64,000 nt of DNA from Bog-473 sp036268485 (GTDB taxonomy: Bacteria; Actinomycetota; Acidimicrobiia; Acidimicrobiales; RAAP-2): contig DATAUC010000027.1 of assembly GCA_036268485.1 (NCBI GenBank), positions 1 through 64,000 of the forward strand. The letters are read 5' to 3'. Below the pieces are notes generated by a model that was given only the letters and a program-made list of their open reading frames with translations, did no database searches and was not told the DNA's origin. This document shows positions 1-7,864 of the stretch, piece by piece; positions within the stretch are counted from its first letter, which is position 1, and each line of letters starts with the position of its first letter. A program made the position numbers and the translations under genes.

Positions 1-980
1 CGGAGCATCTGACGCTCCCCGGCCCGGACTACCTCAGCGAGGTATTCACCAACAGCGACCGCAACCCCACCGTGCTGCGCAACCTCGGGTGGATGTTCGA
101 CCACGGGCGGCTCGGGGGCACGGGCTACGTCTCCATCCTCCCGGTCGACCAGGGGATTGAGCATTCGGCGGCAGCCAGCTTCTCGAAGAACCCTGCCTAC
201 TTCGATCCGCTGAACCTCCTGGAGCTCGCGTTGGCCGGTGACTGCAATGCCGTCGCCACGACGCTGGGCACCCTCGGCCTGGCCTCGCGCAAGTACGTGC
301 ACCGCATCCCCTTCATCGTGAAGCTGAACCACAACGCCTTCCTCCACGTGCCCAACACTTACGACCAAATCATGTTCAGTTCCGTTCGCCAGGCCTCAGA
401 CCTCGGCGCGGTCGGGGTGGGCGCCACCATCTACTTCGGCTCCGACGACATGGACCGCGAGCTGCAGCAGGTGGCGGAGGCCTTCGCCGAGGCGCACCGG
501 CTCGGGATGTTCACGGTGCTGTGGTGCTACCTGCGCAACTCGGCCTTCCAGAAGGACGGGGTCAACTACGAGCTCTCGGCCGACCTCACGGGCCAGGCCA
601 ACCACATGGGTGTCACCATTGAGGCCGACATCATCAAGCAGAAGCAGCCGGAGAACAACGGCGGCTACAACGTGATCGGCTTCGGCAAGACCGACCCCCT
701 GGTCTACGACCAGCTCACCACCGACCACCCGATCGACCTGACCCGCTGGCAGGTCGTCAACTGCTACGCCGGTCGCATCGGGCTCATCAATTCCGGCGGC
801 GAGTCCAAGGGCGACAGCGACCTGGCCCAGGCCGTGCGTACGGCGGTGATCAACAAGCGGGCCGGTGGCATGGGCCTCATTGTCGGGCGCAAGGCCTTCC
901 AGCGGCCCATGGCCGAAGGGGCCGCTCTCATCCACACCATTCAAGACGTCTTCTTGAGCGACGAGGTCACAATCGCCTAG
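1..980 (+). CDS. fbaB: Class I fructose-bisphosphate aldolase (DhnA/FbaB type), 5' partial
   Basis: Cleaves fructose 1,6-bisphosphate into dihydroxyacetone phosphate and glyceraldehyde 3-phosphate in glycolysis and gluconeogenesis. The reading frame is open from base 3, so the true start lies upstream of the window; an internal TTG at 72 is not the start. The frame resembles E. coli FbaB from memory over its whole visible length (about 325 residues): the SILPVDQGIEHS block, VKLNHNAF, the GATIYFGS strand, LTGQANH, NSGGESKG and the C-terminal KRAGGMGLIVGRKAFQ block. The Schiff-base lysine is expected in the VKQK/IKQK region. It ends 213 bases before korA, so co-transcription is uncertain. Very sure of the family. 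Confidence 0.93.
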   Translation, partial: EHLTLPGPDYLSEVFTNSDRNPTVLRNLGWMFDHGRLGGTGYVSILPVDQGIEHSAAASFSKNPAYFDPLNLLELALAGDCNAVATTLGTLGLASRKYVHRIPFIVKLNHNAFLHVPNTYDQIMFSSVRQASDLGAVGVGATIYFGSDDMDRELQQVAEAFAEAHRLGMFTVLWCYLRNSAFQKDGVNYELSADLTGQANHMGVTIEADIIKQKQPENNGGYNVIGFGKTDPLVYDQLTTDHPIDLTRWQVVNCYAGRIGLINSGGESKGDSDLAQAVRTAVINKRAGGMGLIVGRKAFQRPMAEGAALIHTIQDVFLSDEVTIA

Positions 981-1129
981 GGATGGCCGCCCCTGGGCCC
1001 CCCGGGGACGGGTGCCGTGGCCAGGGACGGGGCGGGCATGGCCGAAGACTTCCCGGACCTGGGAGTAAGGTGCACGCCCGAACGAGAGATATGGCCGGAG
1101 GAAGAGGCGCGCTCCAATCCGGGGTGCGA

Positions 1130-1155
1130 GCGGACCCAACCAGGGGTTGGTCCGC
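1130..1155 (+). promoter_or_regulatory. Hairpin in the korA leader
   Basis: GCGGACC-C-AACC (1130-1141) pairs with GGTTGGTCCGC (1145-1155), giving 11 base pairs with one bulged C and a 3-base loop. It lies 38 bases before the korA start. A TAAGGT hexamer near 1066 could be a -10 box, which would put the hairpin in the leader RNA. No T-run follows, so a simple intrinsic terminator is unlikely. Its function is unknown. Confidence 0.4.
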
Positions 1156-1193
1156 CATCGTGACGGCCACGAGAGACGAGACGAGGCAGCATC

Positions 1194-3071
1194 GTGGCAC
1201 CAGGTACCGAACACTCGACAGCGCAGCTTGATCAGGTCATTGTCCGCTTCGCCGGGGACTCCGGCGACGGGATGCAGCTCACGGGGGACCGCTTCACCAC
1301 CAGCAGCGCCCTATTGGGGAACGACATGTCGACGTTCCCCGACTTCCCGGCCGAGATCCGGGCCCCGGCCGGCACGCTCAACGGCGTCTCGGCCTTCCAG
1401 GTGCACATTTCCGACCACGACATCCTGACGCCGGGCGACTCGCCCAACGTGCTGGTGGCCATGAACCCGGCCGCCCTGAAGGCCAACATCGACCTGATGG
1501 ACAAGGGCACCATCCTCATCATTAACTCCGACGCCTTCGAAGAGCGCAACCTGGCCAAGGCCGGCTACGCCGAGAATCCTCTGACCGACGGCTCGCTCGG
1601 GGCGTACACGGTCTACGAAGTGCCCATGACCTCCATCACCCAAGAGGTGTGCAAGGAGGCGGGCGTCAAGCCGCGCGACGCCGAACGCTCCAAGAACTTC
1701 TTCGCCCTCGGCCTGGTCAGCTGGCTCTACACCCGGCCCATCGATCCGACGATCGAGTGGATCAGCCAGCGCTTCGGCTCCAAGCCGCAAGTGGCCGAAG
1801 CCAACACCCGGGCCTTCCGGGCCGGTTTCGACTTCGGCGAGACGGCCGAACTCTTCGAGTCGAACTACGAAGTGCGTCCGGCCACCTTCGAGCCCGGTGA
1901 GTACGTGCAGGTGACCGGGAACCAGGCCTTGGCCTGGGGGCTGATTGCCGCCGCCCGTTTGGCTGGTTTGCCGTTGTTCCTGGGCAGCTACCCGATCACC
2001 CCGGCCTCGGACATCCTGCACGAGCTGAGCCGGCGCAAGGAGTTCGGGATTCGCACCTTCCAGGCGGAGGACGAGATCGCCGGTGTCGGCGCCGCCCTGG
2101 GCGCCGCCTTCGGGGGTTCACTGGGTGTGACCACCACCAGTGGTCCGGGACTTGACCTCAAGTCCGAGACCATCGGCCTGGCCATCAACTTGGAACTGCC
2201 GCTGGTCATCGTCGACGTCCAGCGCGGTGGCCCCTCCACCGGCCTGCCCACCAAGACCGAACAGGCCGACCTGTTGCACGCCATGTACGGCCGCCACGGC
2301 GAGGCCCCGCTGCCCATCATCGCGGCCCAGAACCCGAGCGACTGCTTCTCGGCCGCCATTGAGGCCACCCGCATCGCCGTCAAGTACCGGACGCCGGTCA
2401 TCCTCTTATCCGACGGCTACCTGGCCAACGGAGCGGAGCCGTGGAAGCTGCCGGACTTCGATTCGTTCGAGCCCATCGACCCCGACTTCGCCAGTGCGCC
2501 CAATCACACCGAGGACGACGGCACGGAGGTCTTCTGGCCCTACGTGCGCAGCTCCGAGACGCTGGCCCGACCGTGGGCTCCACCGGGGATACCCGGCCTG
2601 GAGCACCGCATCGGCGGCTTGGAGAAGGCCGACGGCAGCGGGAACGTCTCCTACGACGGCATCAACCACGAGCGCATGATCCACCTGCGCCAGGACAAGA
2701 TCGCCGGCATCGCCAAGGACATCCCCTTGCTCGAGGTCAACGACGAGACGGGCGACGCCCAGTTGCTTCTCGTGAGTTGGGGCTCGACGTACGCCGCCGT
2801 GGCGGCCGGTGTGAAGCGGGTGCGGGCCCGTGGCATGAAGGCCGCCCACGCCCACTTGCGCTATCTCAATCCGTTCCCGGCCAACCTGGGCGAGGTGTTG
2901 GGTCGCTACACGCAGATCCTGGTGCCCGAAATCAACCTGGGTCAGCTGAGCCGGATCTTGCGTTCGGAATTCCTGGTCGACGCGCAATCGCTCAGCAAGA
3001 TGCAGGGCGTGCCGTTCCGGGTCATGGAGATTGAAGCGGCCATCACCGCAATGCTCGGAGGAAAGTCATGA
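1194..3071 (+). CDS. korA: 2-oxoglutarate:ferredoxin oxidoreductase, fused gamma-alpha subunit
   Basis: Forms the KorAB enzyme, which oxidatively decarboxylates 2-oxoglutarate to succinyl-CoA with ferredoxin as electron acceptor, a CoA-dependent TCA step. The product has 625 residues. The N-terminal gamma domain (about 15-210) opens with RFAGDSGDGMQLTGDRF. The alpha domain starts near 241 and carries the YPITP motif (266-270), an AEDEIAGVGAALGAA stretch and TSGPG. A C-terminal transketolase-like domain holds HLRYLNPFPANL. The fused order is typical of actinobacterial KorA. The GTG start at 1194 follows GAGACGAGGCAG, and earlier starts would add non-homologous sequence. korB overlaps its last four bases (ATGA), implying translational coupling. 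A related 2-oxoacid specificity cannot be excluded, but the two-subunit layout favours 2-oxoglutarate. Confidence 0.93.
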   Translation: MAPGTEHSTAQLDQVIVRFAGDSGDGMQLTGDRFTTSSALLGNDMSTFPDFPAEIRAPAGTLNGVSAFQVHISDHDILTPGDSPNVLVAMNPAALKANIDLMDKGTILIINSDAFEERNLAKAGYAENPLTDGSLGAYTVYEVPMTSITQEVCKEAGVKPRDAERSKNFFALGLVSWLYTRPIDPTIEWISQRFGSKPQVAEANTRAFRAGFDFGETAELFESNYEVRPATFEPGEYVQVTGNQALAWGLIAAARLAGLPLFLGSYPITPASDILHELSRRKEFGIRTFQAEDEIAGVGAALGAAFGGSLGVTTTSGPGLDLKSETIGLAINLELPLVIVDVQRGGPSTGLPTKTEQADLLHAMYGRHGEAPLPIIAAQNPSDCFSAAIEATRIAVKYRTPVILLSDGYLANGAEPWKLPDFDSFEPIDPDFASAPNHTEDDGTEVFWPYVRSSETLARPWAPPGIPGLEHRIGGLEKADGSGNVSYDGINHERMIHLRQDKIAGIAKDIPLLEVNDETGDAQLLLVSWGSTYAAVAAGVKRVRARGMKAAHAHLRYLNPFPANLGEVLGRYTQILVPEINLGQLSRILRSEFLVDAQSLSKMQGVPFRVMEIEAAITAMLGGKS

Positions 3072-4093
3072 CGACGACGGCCATTCCCGTTACCAGCCGC
3101 AAGGACTGGAGCAGCGACCAAGAGGTCCGTTGGTGTCCCGGGTGCGGGGACTACTCCATCCTGGCCGCCGTGCAGATGCTCATGCCCGAACTGGGTGTGC
3201 GGCGCGAGAACACCGTCTTCTTGTCGGGTATCGGCTGCGCCGCCCGCTTCCCGTATTACATGAACACCTACGGCATGCACTCGATCCACGGCCGGGCCCC
3301 GGCCATCGCCACCGGGCTGGCCACCAGCCGGCCCGATCTCGACGTCTGGGTCATCTCGGGCGACGGTGACTCGCTGTCGATCGGTGGCAACCACCTCATC
3401 CATGCCCTGCGCCGCAACGTGCGGGTGAACATCTTGATGTTCAACAACCAGATCTACGGGCTGACCAAGGGCCAGTACTCGCCGACGTCCGAAGTGGCCA
3501 AGGTGACCAAGTCGACGCCGTTCGGTTCGCTCGACACGCCGTTCAACCCGGTCAGCCTGGCCCTGGGGGCCGAGGCGTCCTTCGTGGCCCGGACCCATGA
3601 CATGGACCGCGCCCACATGCAGGAGACCTTCCGGCGGGCCCATGAGCACAACGGGGCCGCGTTCGTCGAAGTCATGCAGAACTGCAACGTCTTCAACGAC
3701 GGCGCCTTCGAGAAGATCACCGGACGCGACGTGCGTTCCAACATGCTGATTCCCCTGACCCACGGCGAGCCCATCATCTTCGGGGCCGAGGGCGAGGAGC
3801 GCGGGGTGGCGCAACGCTCCGACGGCGGGCTCGAGATCGTGACGGTGGCCGACGTGGGGCGTGACGCCCTGCTGGTGCACGACGAGGCTCGTGATGACCC
3901 TGGGTTGGCCTTCGCCCTGTCCCGCCTGGCCCGTGGCCCCTACGAACCGACGCCGATCGGCGTGTTCCGGGCCGTGGAGCGTCCCGAGTACGGCGAGCAG
4001 ATGTCCGAGCAGATCGTGGCCACCCAGGAGAAGCGCGGCCTGGGCGACATCGCCGAGTTGCTCCGCTCGGGTTCCAGCTGGACCGTCGAGTAA
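3068..4093 (+). CDS. korB: 2-oxoglutarate:ferredoxin oxidoreductase, beta subunit
   Basis: Thiamine-diphosphate-binding subunit of KorAB, 341 residues, the usual length. WCPGCGDYS lies at 22-30, and its cysteines belong to the conserved site near the cofactor or cluster. The ThDP/Mg motif runs from GDGDSLSIGGNH (98-109) to NNQIYGLTKGQYSPT (126-140). The ATG start overlaps the korA stop in ATGA, so the two are made together. After the stop there is a 166-base gap containing copy 1 of a duplicated promoter-proximal element. Confidence 0.95.
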   Translation: MTTTAIPVTSRKDWSSDQEVRWCPGCGDYSILAAVQMLMPELGVRRENTVFLSGIGCAARFPYYMNTYGMHSIHGRAPAIATGLATSRPDLDVWVISGDGDSLSIGGNHLIHALRRNVRVNILMFNNQIYGLTKGQYSPTSEVAKVTKSTPFGSLDTPFNPVSLALGAEASFVARTHDMDRAHMQETFRRAHEHNGAAFVEVMQNCNVFNDGAFEKITGRDVRSNMLIPLTHGEPIIFGAEGEERGVAQRSDGGLEIVTVADVGRDALLVHDEARDDPGLAFALSRLARGPYEPTPIGVFRAVERPEYGEQMSEQIVATQEKRGLGDIAELLRSGSSWTVE

Positions 4094-4132
4094 CCAAAAC
4101 GCTGGCGTAGTCCCGCCACCCCGGGGGCAGCC

Positions 4133-4187
4133 GACAACCAAATCGAACCCGAGAGGCAACGGAGCCGCAATTCGGTTTCCTTACCCT
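4133..4187 (+). repeat. Duplicated promoter-proximal element, copy 1
   Basis: A 39-base block (4133-4171) matches 33 of 39 bases at 5008-5046. Its core reads GAACCCGAG, then GGCAAC, then CCGCAAT. In both copies a -10-like hexamer (TACCCT at 4182 here) begins exactly 49 bases after the block starts. The fixed phase suggests a shared activator site or an unusual -35 region serving the two envelope genes downstream. A TGAG/CTCA hairpin (4216-4229) follows in the presumed leader. Confidence 0.6.
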
Positions 4188-4259
4188 GAACACCGCACAG
4201 CGGTGACGCTTCCCGAGTGAGTCCACTCACCCGCCGTGCCGGGCACGGGGGGACACGCA

Positions 4260-4982
4260 GTGGCGGCTTGGTCGGCAGATGACGGCATGGCGCCGCGGCG
4301 GAGGCGATGGATCCACCGGCCCCGGCGGGCGCTCACATGGGGCTTGTTGATCGGCGGCGCCACGCTGTGTTGCCTGGTGGCCGCGGCGGCCGCCTTCTTC
4401 GGTGTCACCTGGTACCGCATCAACCACGCCGTGCACCACGTCTCGGTGGCCGTGTCGCCCGCGTTGCTGGCCTCGGGCCGCAACGACCTGCTGACCATGG
4501 TCAAGGGTCCGCACGGCAGTGAGCAGATCTACATCTTCCACACCGTGGGTGGCCACACCAATGTGCTCTTGCTGCCGAGCTCCCTGGCCGTGACCGGTAC
4601 CGGCGGCCGGACCGAACCCCTCTCGAGCTTCGACATCCACACGCCGACACCGATCATCACCGGGTTGGCCCGCTTGGGCATTCCGGTCGGGCGGTATCTC
4701 GGCGTGGACCTGCACGCGGTGAACCCGCAGTCCTCGCTCGGCCAGCTGGCTGACGGCAAGACGTCGATGACCACGTTGATCTCGCATCCGGCCGGTACGG
4801 CGTCGCTGCTGGAGGCGGTGGCCTCGCATGTCTACCTCGGTCCGGGCACGTCGGTATCGGCCCTGTTGAGTCTCATGCACGTGCCGTTGACCACGCCGGT
4901 GCACGTGCCGACGCAGACCGATCCGCAGGGCCACGTCGTGCTGGCGGCGCCGGCATCCGGGGTGTTGCGGCGGTTCCTCTAG
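4260..4982 (+). CDS. Membrane-anchored LytR-CpsA-Psr-like protein, short and divergent
   Basis: About 240 residues from GTG 4260, which follows a GGGGGG Shine-Dalgarno-like run; GTG 4236 is an alternative start. A basic N-terminus is followed by one membrane segment (about residues 25-47), then an extracytoplasmic domain. Distant similarity to LCP proteins, which attach glycopolymers to peptidoglycan, is seen in SGRNDLLTMVKG, IYIFHT, VLLLPSSLAV and LGIPVGRYLGVDLHAV. It lacks a clear DSR motif and the usual arginine-rich SIPRD segment, and it is shorter than typical LCP domains. Catalytic activity is therefore doubtful. It shares an upstream element with the next gene, which suggests joint control of two envelope proteins. 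Confidence 0.5.
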   Translation: MAAWSADDGMAPRRRRWIHRPRRALTWGLLIGGATLCCLVAAAAAFFGVTWYRINHAVHHVSVAVSPALLASGRNDLLTMVKGPHGSEQIYIFHTVGGHTNVLLLPSSLAVTGTGGRTEPLSSFDIHTPTPIITGLARLGIPVGRYLGVDLHAVNPQSSLGQLADGKTSMTTLISHPAGTASLLEAVASHVYLGPGTSVSALLSLMHVPLTTPVHVPTQTDPQGHVVLAAPASGVLRRFL

Positions 4983-5007
4983 CCGTGGTGGCACGCCGAC
5001 TGAAGGT

Positions 5008-5062
5008 GACAACCAGATTGAACCCGAGGGGCAACAGCCCCGCAATGCCCGATTCGTACCTT
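5008..5062 (+). repeat. Duplicated promoter-proximal element, copy 2
   Basis: The block 5008-5046 is 33/39 identical to 4133-4171. TACCTT (5057-5062) sits at the same distance as the -10-like box of copy 1. This copy also contains a small GC hairpin (GGGGC-AACA-GCCCC, 5028-5041) that copy 1 does not preserve, arguing for a DNA site rather than a conserved RNA fold. Confidence 0.6.
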
Positions 5063-5088
5063 GGATTGGGCACGAAGGCGAGGACACC

Positions 5089-6009
5089 ATGCGGGACGGA
5101 GAACGAGTGAAGAGATCATCGCTTTGGCGCCGGGCCGGCCTGGGCCTGGCCGTGCTGACTGCGGCCCTGACGGGGGCGACCGCGGCCGGGGCGGCCGGTA
5201 ACGCCGGGCTGGACCGCCACATCATCGCCAATCCCGTCTCTTCGTGGATGCCCCGTTCGGCGTCGTACGTGAACACCTTCGTGACCTACGTCAGTGGCGT
5301 GGAGCAGGCGGCGGTCCGCCCGCTGGGCGGTGACGCCGTGACGGCGGCCGAGGCGTGGCAGGACCCGTCTTCGTCCGACCGGACCCTGCTCATCGGTCTC
5401 ATCGGGTTCTCGGATCCCTCGCTCACACCGGCCCGGCTGGTGCGCCAGACGCGCGGGGCGGCCCGGTCGGGCGCGGCCTCGTTCTGTGCGGGAGCCACCG
5501 ACCGCCCGGCGGCGAGCGACGTCGCCGTGTCGGGGATCCCCGGGGCCCGGGAGGTGACGTGCCACGCAGGCCAGGGTGGGGCGCAGTCGACGGCCATCAC
5601 CTGGGGGAAGAGCAACGTGCTGGCCATGGTGGTCTCGCAGCGGGGCGCCATGAGTCAGGCGCGGTTGGAGGGCATCGCCCGCCTCGAGTACGCCGCCATG
5701 GGCATGACCACGGCACCGGTGACCGGTTCGAACAGCGATGTGCTCTTCCTCATCGTCGGCGGCTCCATCGTGGGCGCCATCTTCGGCGTCGGCCTCTCGC
5801 TGCAATGGGTCCGCCGGCGCCACAGCACCCATCCGACCGACGACATTGCCGTGGGACGGTTCGTCGACTCCTACGCCCCGTCGCACCACGACGAAGTGGA
5901 GGCCATGCTGGCCGGTATCTCAGCCGCCCAGGCCAGAGTGACGGCACCGGACGACACCGACGGCGATCGGGACGCAGAGGGCCCCGGGGCAGAGGCTGAT
6001 TCGGCCTAG
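5089..6009 (+). CDS. Secreted or membrane protein of unknown function with C-terminal transmembrane anchor
   Basis: 306 residues, not recognised as a named family. A signal peptide (KRSSLWRR then a hydrophobic run ending near GAAGNAG) leads an extracytoplasmic domain of about 180 residues. That domain has two cysteines (ASFCAG and EVTCHAG) that could form a disulfide. A second membrane segment (DVLFLIVGGSIVGAIFGVGL, about 218-240) precedes an Arg-rich stop-transfer and an acidic cytoplasmic tail. The layout suggests a protein anchored with its body outside the cell. The ATG at 5089 follows GGCGAGG; GTG 5107 is an alternative. The stop TAG shares CTAG with the convergent DUF1015 gene. Confidence 0.6.
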   Translation: MRDGERVKRSSLWRRAGLGLAVLTAALTGATAAGAAGNAGLDRHIIANPVSSWMPRSASYVNTFVTYVSGVEQAAVRPLGGDAVTAAEAWQDPSSSDRTLLIGLIGFSDPSLTPARLVRQTRGAARSGAASFCAGATDRPAASDVAVSGIPGAREVTCHAGQGGAQSTAITWGKSNVLAMVVSQRGAMSQARLEGIARLEYAAMGMTTAPVTGSNSDVLFLIVGGSIVGAIFGVGLSLQWVRRRHSTHPTDDIAVGRFVDSYAPSHHDEVEAMLAGISAAQARVTAPDDTDGDRDAEGPGAEADSA

Positions 6010-7208
6010 TAGTCGAGGGAGCGGTAGACCATGCCGGTGCGCGGCTTGGGGCTGAAGTAGGTCGTCTTGGGCGGCATGCGGTCCCGGGCGGCGGCCCATT
6101 GCTCAATCTGGGCCACCGTGACGGGTCGTAGCAGGAAGGCGACCTGCGCCTCACCGTCCTGCAGCGCCGCCATGGCCTCGGCCACCGAATGGCGGTGGGT
6201 CGACTCGTGCGGCGGCAGGTGGGAGAGGGCGAGGGCGATGAGGCTCGAATCTAGGTCGTTGCCGGCCGCTTCGTAGGTCTCGGGGTGCGGGAGGAGGAGG
6301 TAGGCGTCGCCCTTGGTGATGAGGGCCAACGACTGCGCATCGGCCAGGGCGCTCAGCGTGCGCTCGTCGGCTGATCCGGCCCGCACCACGTCGAACCACG
6401 GGGCGCAGGCGGCCACCAGATCGAAATCATCGGGCAGGCCCGAGACCGTGCGGTGGATGGCCCCGACCGTCAGTTGATCCTCGGCCAACTCGACGATCAG
6501 GGTCATGATCAGGTCGTGGGGACCGGCCACGTTCCCGTTGGCCGCCCGCGTCTCGGCCTGGAAGGTGCGCGCCGTCTCGTAGCGGTGATGGCCGTCGGCA
6601 ATGACCACCGGCGCCTGGGCCACCGCGGCCGAAATGGCAGCGATGGCGTCGAGGTCACTGAGGACCCAGAGCTGGTGGCGCACGCCTTCGTCGTCGTAGG
6701 CGTCGGCCGTGGGCTCGTCATCGGTGGGGTCGAAGGTGGCGGTCAGCCCCCGCTGCATGGACAGGCCCCAGATGGGGGAGAGGTTGGCCCTCGTCGCCCG
6801 CAGCAGGTCGAGGCGATCGCTCTTGGGCTTGGGCAGCGTCTGCTCATGCGGCAGGATGTCGCTCTCCTGGCCCGGCTCGGCCAAACCGAGGGCGCCGATG
6901 ACGCCGGTTGAGGCCCGGCCGTTGGTGTCGGTCATGCGGTAGGGGTACAGGCACGGGGTGGGATCGGGCCGGATGATGCCCTCGCCCTGCCAGCGCGCGA
7001 AGAGCTCCGTCGCCACCTGGTAGCGATCGTGGCCGGCCCGCAGATCGGGCTCGGGCAACTCGACCAGGACCGCGTTGGCCGGATGGCGGGTGGCGAAATG
7101 CACCCGCTCGGCCGAACTGATGACGTCGTAGGGCGGGGCGATCACCTGGCGTATCGGTGCCAGGTCCGGGGCGTAACGCAATCCGCGAAAGGCTTCGAAT
7201 CTCGGCAT
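6006..7208 (-). CDS. DUF1015 family protein
   Basis: 400 residues from ATG 7208 (MPRFEAFRGLRY); a longer frame upstream adds nothing conserved. DUF1015 hallmarks are visible: IAPPYDVIS near the N-terminus, ILPHEQTLPKPKSDRLDLL, VIADGHHRYETA in the middle and PPKTTYFSPKPRTGMVY at the C-terminus. The family is widespread but its biochemical role is not settled. It is soluble, with no signal peptide. It is transcribed divergently from pgsA (59 bases apart) and converges on the preceding gene with a four-base overlap. Confidence 0.88.
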   Translation of the reverse strand: MPRFEAFRGLRYAPDLAPIRQVIAPPYDVISSAERVHFATRHPANAVLVELPEPDLRAGHDRYQVATELFARWQGEGIIRPDPTPCLYPYRMTDTNGRASTGVIGALGLAEPGQESDILPHEQTLPKPKSDRLDLLRATRANLSPIWGLSMQRGLTATFDPTDDEPTADAYDDEGVRHQLWVLSDLDAIAAISAAVAQAPVVIADGHHRYETARTFQAETRAANGNVAGPHDLIMTLIVELAEDQLTVGAIHRTVSGLPDDFDLVAACAPWFDVVRAGSADERTLSALADAQSLALITKGDAYLLLPHPETYEAAGNDLDSSLIALALSHLPPHESTHRHSVAEAMAALQDGEAQVAFLLRPVTVAQIEQWAAARDRMPPKTTYFSPKPRTGMVYRSLDY

Positions 7209-7267
7209 CCCGTCACTTTGGCACATCGTGCCGCGAGGGGAGCAGGGCCCTCCCGTAGACTGCCTCG

Positions 7268-7864
7268 GTGGACGAGCAAGAGGGTCTGGATCGGGTCCTC
7301 ACCGCGCCCAACGTCATCACGATGGTGCGGTTGCTCTGCATTCCACTGTTCGTGTGGCTGCTCTTCGGGCTGCACCACCAGACGTGGGCCGCCATCCTGC
7401 TGGCCGTGCTCGGGGCCACGGACTGGGTGGACGGCCACGTAGCCCGTCGCTACGGGCAGGTATCGACCCTGGGCAAGGTGCTCGATCCGGCGGCCGACCG
7501 CCTGCTGGTCGGCACCGCCGTGATCACGGTCATCATCCACGGCGCCGTGCCGTTGTGGTTCGGCCTGGCCACCATCGCCCGCGAGGTCCTGGTCTCGGTC
7601 ATGGTGCTGGGGCTGGCCTCGTTGGGCGCGGCCCGGATCGACGTGTTGTGGGTGGGCAAGGCGGGTACGTTCGGGCTCATGTGTGCCTACCCGGCCTTTC
7701 TGCTCGGTCACGGGACAGCGGGCTGGCAGGGTCCGGTGCGCGACGTGGCGTGGTTCGCCGGTCTGGTCGGCTTGGCCTTGGCCTACATCGCGGCCGCCAG
7801 TTATGTGGCTCCCGCCCGTACAGCGTTGCGGGATGGACGGGCGGCCCGCCAGGGCGTCTCATGA
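7268..7864 (+). CDS. pgsA: CDP-alcohol phosphatidyltransferase (PgsA-like)
   Basis: Integral membrane enzyme that transfers a phosphatidyl group from CDP-diacylglycerol to an alcohol. The family signature is complete: DG-x2-AR-x8-G-x3-D-x3-D in DWVDGHVARRYGQVSTLG followed by KVLDPAADR. The protein has 198 residues and about five or six hydrophobic segments. Its position next to gcvH and the FHA gene matches mycobacterial pgsA2, whose acceptor is likewise uncertain, so phosphatidylglycerophosphate synthase is a likely but unproven activity. The GTG start lies 6 bases after TAGACT (7256-7261) with no Shine-Dalgarno, consistent with a leaderless mRNA. The next gene overlaps by ATGA. Confidence 0.85.
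   Translation: MDEQEGLDRVLTAPNVITMVRLLCIPLFVWLLFGLHHQTWAAILLAVLGATDWVDGHVARRYGQVSTLGKVLDPAADRLLVGTAVITVIIHGAVPLWFGLATIAREVLVSVMVLGLASLGAARIDVLWVGKAGTFGLMCAYPAFLLGHGTAGWQGPVRDVAWFAGLVGLALAYIAAASYVAPARTALRDGRAARQGVS

Noticed and set aside
4133..5062. c-di-AMP (ydaO), c-di-GMP or SAM riboswitch as an explanation for the duplicated element
   Set aside because: The conserved cores of those classes are absent and the element sits upstream of the likely -10 box.
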